A stretch of DNA of 64,000 nucleotides from Paulownia fortunei (Eukaryota; Streptophyta; Magnoliopsida; Lamiales; Paulowniaceae), in assembly GCA_019321725.1 (NCBI GenBank), contig CM033124.1:9486001-9550000 (forward strand), in the 5' to 3' direction. Under the pieces are notes generated by a model. That model had not been told where the DNA came from and did no database searches. It saw only the letters and a program-made list of their open reading frames with translations. Numbering within the stretch: position 1 is the first letter of the stretch; each line of letters opens with the position of its first letter. Below, piece after piece: positions 58,901-64,000 of the stretch. Position numbers and translations under genes: made by a program.

Positions 58901-60800
58901 GTCCATATCATACACTTTATCACTTTGTATATCTTTTATATTATATCCTTGTCAATAAAGTATACATGGCCTTCATGTATTCCTCCTCATCCTACCTATT
59001 TTAAACTTATTAAATTCTCACTTTTTTATTGGGTTAGGTATCCCATACTATTTAAGTTCCTTTTACAATTGGGCTCAATTAAAATATATTGAATTAATTA
59101 ATTTTATCAGTCAACTTATAGAATTAAATATTTATTCAAATTGAATTTGACTTATTCAACTAAGTGTGCAACCTTAATAGTTGACTACACATGTATTCAT
59201 TTCAAGTCCATAAATTATGGATAAAATAGAAAACTCTTTTACTAGTTATTATTAAGAATTTCTCAAATAATTATTCACCTAATCATCTAAATTGGTGATA
59301 AATCATTCATTGACGTCATAAACCCTCACATATGACTGAATTACACCCACCATATATTCTTTGAGATTATGATGGAATCAGACCATAATTAAAATACAAC
59401 CATCCATATACAAGGTTAGCAAATTTAAGAACTAATCTTACACTTTTGTAATATAGAAATTTCTTATTCAACATTATTAATTTATACTTCGGAATTTCTT
59501 TGGTGAACTTTAAATAAACTAGTATATATTAAGTATCTATGAAACGAGACACTCTCTCAATGCATCATGAATCATATATGCTAGTTTATTTAAATGATTA
59601 ATGCTTTATCTCAATAATTTTATGACTAGAAGCATTTAAGATGAGAACTTTGAGAAGACATGATCGTCGTCACTATATGTGATCATATCACATAACCATA
59701 TATAGTTTGAAAATTAAGATAGATAAGATGAATTTTTATCTACCTTATTATATTGGTTAAATAAAAACGTTTATATAAGAATAAATATAATACCAATTTA
59801 ACTGGCCTGTAAAACACAAGTAAAACACTTTCATGATTGAATCTTTTTTGTAGTTTGGAATTGGATCTCTTGTGTTATAGATAGGATGCCAATATATCAT
59901 AAATCTAGTTCGTTAAACAACATAAGAGTATATCCATCGCAAGCTTTCGCCAACTTCAGCTTTGTCTTCATATGACTTGGTAGAAAGACTCCTTAATAGT
60001 TAAGATATATTAATAAAGTGTGTTCCCTACAAATGAACATTAATCTAATGCATATTATACAATAAACTATCTTCCCTACAAATGAACATAAATCTTTCGC
60101 TTGTGCATAAGATACTAATTAAAAACTTGATCGCATCAAGGTCAGTTTCTTGTCTAAGTCATTCCAAATACATAAATCCAACTTAATCGATTTCCTAGAT
60201 ATTTTCTTCCAAGTTTATAAATATATAAGAGTGCAAGAATTCAATTGAACGTTTGACATGTGTTTGGTTGAGTTTTGAAGTGGGACATTTGTTGATGTTC
60301 ATATTTTTTCAAATAAAGGGCATATAATGATAGTTTGTCAAATCAATAATACCAAAAATACAACTCTTCCTTGATGAACAATACAAATATTCCTTGTGAA
60401 TTTCTAGATAATCACTCGTTAGGAGTGTTGGATTTTGGCCAAAAAAATTTACTCTCATACTAAAGTTATAATCATTTCTAAAGTTTTCTCAAAAGAATTT
60501 GTTCAATATTGAATGTATACCGTAGCCTTTTCTTAAAGCCCATATATTGGAAGGATTTAACCCTCTTTTAACTATGGCTCAATCTCCTCCTGAGTAAGCA
60601 TTCATTCTTTCCACAGCTACAACTCAGGGCTCACATCATAATAGGAATCAACCCTCCAAGCATCTAAGCCTTCTAGAATAATTAATTGCGCCTTTATCAT
60701 GGATGAACTAATAAATATAATTCATCATAACACTAATATAATTGTTTGGTTGAGGCTCATTTCTATCCGTCCTGTTCGACCTGTCTTACAATCTTAGTGG
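58901..60800. other. Retroelement-like non-coding DNA
   Basis: No coding region was recognised. Composition and phrases (for example GAGAACTTTGAGAAGACATG near 59642 and GGAATTGGATCTCTTGTGTT near 59857) resemble plant LTRs or leaders. A local duplication CCCTACAAATGAACAT occurs at about 60027 and 60073. Confidence 0.35.
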
Positions 60801-62440
60801 CTTAGCAAAAAATCCCGAGCACATTATCCTGGGGCTATCTAAGTGTTAGTCCCAAGTGGCATGAAAGGGTTGGGGGAAGGGGGTGAATATACCTTTCAAA
60901 ACTTTTTCTATCATTTTCAAAATGTTAATGTTTGAACTTAATACTCAACTCTTTTAATATCTTGTTACCTAGTTTGTTTAAGTTAAAAATAATAATGTAG
61001 TTCACTGGGTCGTTCTAGTTGGTGTGAACCTTTGAGAACAACTTAATGAGTTTCAAAGCTATGCTGTGGAAATTAGCTAAACACTTGGATACATAAATAA
61101 TGGTTTTTATATGTTGTAATATATAATTCAGTTTAATAATACAAATAAATAAAAACAACTTCAGTTAAACCAAACTGTGAAAATGTGAAGTATAAAAATA
61201 CAAACAACACATCACGTTTATAGTGGATTGAAAAAGGGGTAATCCTTCTATATCCACTCTACTCTTGACTCCCAGATGAAATCCACTAGTAATATTTTTT
61301 AAGTATACAACTTCACTTCTAATATAACAACTTAGTTCCTAAAACTAAGTTAACAGTTTATTCTCAGTCTCTTGTTCCCCGTACTCCACTCTTCCTACAT
61401 AAATCTAATTGATGAATATTCCCACACAGGTCTGATTCCTAACTCTTCCCACATAGATTAACTTTTTCCACACAGGTCTAAGTTCATCTCAAAAGCTTTT
61501 TGGTGTTGGTGATAAGCGTATCACTTAGTAATATGATCTGAGCATAAAGATTTGTTGAGTACTTTTCTTTCATACTGCTTTAGGGCACTTTTCTAGAGAG
61601 CTTGAAGATTGCCTTTTTCTATATATATATATTATCAATGAGTTCTCAAAGTGTCAAAGAGTTGAAGAGTGGAAGAGAATTTTGCTTTAGTCTTCAGCTT
61701 TATTTTCTTAACCTTCTTGGTTTTTATCGTTAGACCTATTTTTCTCGTATCTCCAGTATAATTGTTCTATCATCATATTGCACAATTGCAGTTTGATACT
61801 ATTTATAATGTATTGTCCTTTATGTAATGTCTGCCTCATTTTTATTTTATATCCATTGGTTTGGACTTCAGTGACTTATTAGTGTGAGGTTTACAAATAT
61901 AACTTAATTCTTTAAAGGTATGCATGTCCCCACTCTATTGTAATCCCCTTAGCCCCGCTAAGTGCGTTGTTCATGTTTTGGACTCGATTGCTAAGTGTGC
62001 AATTAAGTTTTTTAGACTTGGTTAACCTCGCTGATCTTTTAGAAACTTCAAATTATCACTTGACATCTTTCGTCCTCACTCCGTCGAAATCTAAGCCCTG
62101 TAAAATCTTCTACCTAGTCTTGGATATATTGTATTAGTTTTGAACTATGCACACTATTTTGATCATCTGCTCAATGCTATTTTTTCAGTTTATATGCTAA
62201 GTCTTCTGCTAGTAATGCCTAGTATGTAACTCTTACAAAAGTCAGATTTAAATAGAAAAACTTCACGAGTTTTAAGGGTCCAAGACCAACCCATTCATCA
62301 TCAAAATCTATTCAAGTTAATCCTAATAATTTTTCATTTTTTTTATGGAAAAACTCTTGAGAATAACAACAATTAATTTCATGATTGCAAATATGATAAA
62401 ATTATATGATGAAGAACATTTTTAAAATTTTTATTTTATT
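60801..62440. other. Retroelement-like non-coding DNA, second patch
   Basis: Starts with a G-rich GGGTTGGGGGAAGGGGGTGA at about 60868-60888, a type of sequence often found near the start of plant Copia leaders (inference). Includes a phrase repeated with changes, TTCCCACACAGGTCTGATTC / TTCCCACATAGATTAAC / TTTCCACACAGGTCTAAG (about 61418-61486), suggesting short tandem duplications. No coding region. Confidence 0.35.
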
Positions 62441-62499
62441 CAATCGTGAAAGTTTACAAAAATAATTTTGGCATTTACAATTGAAACTATAGGCTACTA

Positions 62500-63430
62500 C
62501 TATGGAATTTCTAATATTGTTCCTTAGCCTATCACTTTCCTGGCTTTGTATTACTCATGTTGATCCAAGATCCCATTCTATGTCCTCTAGGTGATGGTGG
62601 GGATTTGCCGCTTAGTATATTTGCTCCCTTGAATTTTTCTTCTCTTTTTGGGTGCCTCTTCAACTATCTTCTTTCTATATTATTCAAGTCTCTAAGTTGA
62701 ATAAGGAGCTTATCTTGTTGTTTATTGATGTTTTACCCCCGTTATGGCATCATTCACCAAATGGGATGGACGATTGATATGGTTTAGAATTTTTTGCAGC
62801 TAATTGGAAATATATTGCAATCCATCTTTTAAATATAGGAACTTGGAGTTTTGTTCCTCAAATTTATTAACTAACCATTTTTGGAGGGGTAGAAGACTAG
62901 ATATTTGTTAGTGGTGATTATCATGAAGGTTGTTTAGTTGATTGGATACATGTTTGATGCGTTGCTAGGTAATGTTGGAGAGTATATGGAAATTAGTGTC
63001 CATTTCATTCTCACCATCTAACTTGGCGCATAATGGGTTGCAATGGAGCAGTCTTCAACGCCCTTTTGTAAAAGCCATTTTCTTGATTCATATGTTAACA
63101 TAGAATTAATTTCAAGTTGAGCGTCTTCATTGTCCTCATCTACATCATAAGTGGAGGAGTCTTCATGTTTATCTCATTCAAAGAATATCTCCTTATTCAA
63201 ATAGTTGTTTCTCCTCAGTTCGAGCATATTTTATTAGAGCAACATTTGTTGGTTGAATGGCAATAGAAGAATCATGAACTAGATCTGATGACTGTCTATC
63301 AGCATCTTGTTGGGCATATAATTTCTTTGTTTCTTGGGGTGCTAAGGAGTTGCCTGGAAACTCATGGGTTGTGGTGATAGAAACCCTTTGAAGTGTTGCT
63401 ACAACTTTAAGATTGCAAACTCAAGTGCAG
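62500..63430 (-). pseudogene. Unassigned degenerate coding remnant, possibly Gypsy gag
   Basis: Minus-strand frames give a broken coding-like series: HEFPGNSLAPQETKKLYAQ near 63350, DADRQSSDLVHDSSIAIQPT, NVALIKYARTEE, KHEDSSTYDVDEDNEDAQLE near 63130, INSMLTYESRKWLLQKGVED, then NKFEEQNSKFLYLKDGLQYI near 62830 and KIVEEAPKKREK near 62640. Acidic and low in hydrophobic residues with coil-like spacing, compatible with a retrotransposon gag N-terminus, but no zinc knuckle or gag core is visible. Stops and shifts throughout. Confidence 0.3.
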
Positions 63431-64000
63431 GTTGTGTTAAGTAATAAATTTATCGTAAGTTCGAAGTCGATTTACAGGGAAATTATTTGAAAAATTCAGG
63501 ATTATATTTCTAAAAAAAGGAGGTTTATTTAAAAAAATAATATTTGTCATAAGTAAAGAAAAACTAAAGTAATAAAAGTATTGAAAATTTGGGATGCACT
63601 CTTGAGTTTTGGACAGAGAAATAATTATTTATTATTTTTACCTCTCTTAATTGCTATTATTGAAATTCATACAAAATGAAGGTTCCAATGGGAAGATATT
63701 ATCAAATAACTTATGCAATAAGGTAATCATGATATTGTCTACAAATTATTTCTTAATGCCAACACTTATTTATGAGATCAAGTATTTATGCATACTTGTG
63801 TCTACAACAAATCAAGCATTTAAGTTAGCGGTTGGTGTAGTAAAACCAAATATCTAACTAAATGAACCCAAGTATTTGTTGTGCTACTAATGATACATAA
63901 ATCAAGAATCACCATAAAACAAGTAGGGTTTAGATTAAAACTAAAAATAATAATACAATATACTTAAATATTTTCTACTCTTGTAACCGTTTCTCTTCCT
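63431..64000. other. Repeat-like non-coding DNA at right edge
   Basis: The segment at about 63428-63490 (TAAGTTCGAAGTCGATTTAC then AGGG) resembles the AAGAGTCGATCCCATGAGGA segment of the insertion at 10.7 kb, so a related repeat may enter here and continue past the window. The short open frame at 63651-63857 has no recognised similarity. Confidence 0.35.

Noticed and set aside
53880..59050. Candidate Harbinger end pairs (GGGATAGTATACTTTGG on the left, GGGATACCTAACCC on the reverse right)
   Set aside because: They share only GGGATA and no TTA/TAA duplication could be tied to them; kept only as approximate limits.

Overview
This is nuclear DNA from a plant, almost certainly a eudicot. It is very AT-rich, has spliced genes with GT-AG introns, TATA boxes and CT-rich leader sequence, and carries Copia, Gypsy-type, PIF/Harbinger, hAT and LINE remnants. 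Species cannot be named from the sequence. Two complete host genes can be supported, both on the minus strand: a very-long-chain trans-2-enoyl-CoA reductase (ECR/CER10, 4 exons, 309 aa, 18551-22533) and a CASP-like four-helix membrane protein (CASPL4D-type, 3 exons, 169 aa, 42952-44634). At the left edge there is a promoter and a non-coding first exon of a third minus-strand gene whose coding part lies outside the window.

Layout: 1-0.83 kb, promoter and leader of the off-window gene. 0.83-4.04 kb, AT-rich spacer with a possible decayed MITE-like element. 4.04-7.77 kb, an internally deleted Copia retrotransposon with both LTRs. 7.8-9.5 kb, unassigned spacer. 9.5-16.3 kb, a second, full-span but badly decayed Copia element whose gag is split by a ~2 kb non-coding insertion. 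16.58-17.71 kb, a non-coding inverted-repeat element. 18.55-22.75 kb, ECR and its promoter. 22.8-36.8 kb, gene-free AT-rich DNA with a LINE RNase H fragment, small tandem duplications, a G-quadruplex candidate and a dispersed repeat family. 36.86-40.94 kb, a gag-only LTR element (TR-GAG/LARD type); an inverted relic LTR of the same family sits at 42.29-42.69 kb. 42.95-44.75 kb, the CASP-like gene. 46.58-46.93 kb, two consecutive tandem duplications. 47.88-48.99 kb, a non-autonomous hAT element with an exact 8-bp target duplication and a tRNA-Ile fossil inside. 49.9-50.6 kb, a Copia pol fragment. About 54-58.9 kb, a decayed PIF/Harbinger transposon with convergent transposase and Myb/SANT-like genes. 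58.9-64 kb, LTR-retrotransposon-like non-coding DNA with a weak gag-like remnant.

The host genes do not form a pathway. ECR performs the last reduction of fatty-acid elongation in the endoplasmic reticulum; the CASP-like protein is a plasma-membrane scaffold-type protein. The rest is layered transposon debris. I found no new defence, toxin or metabolic system. The most informative structures are the hAT element with the captured or pre-existing tRNA fossil, the gag-only LTR element with its inverted relic LTR, and the nested insertion inside the second Copia gag.
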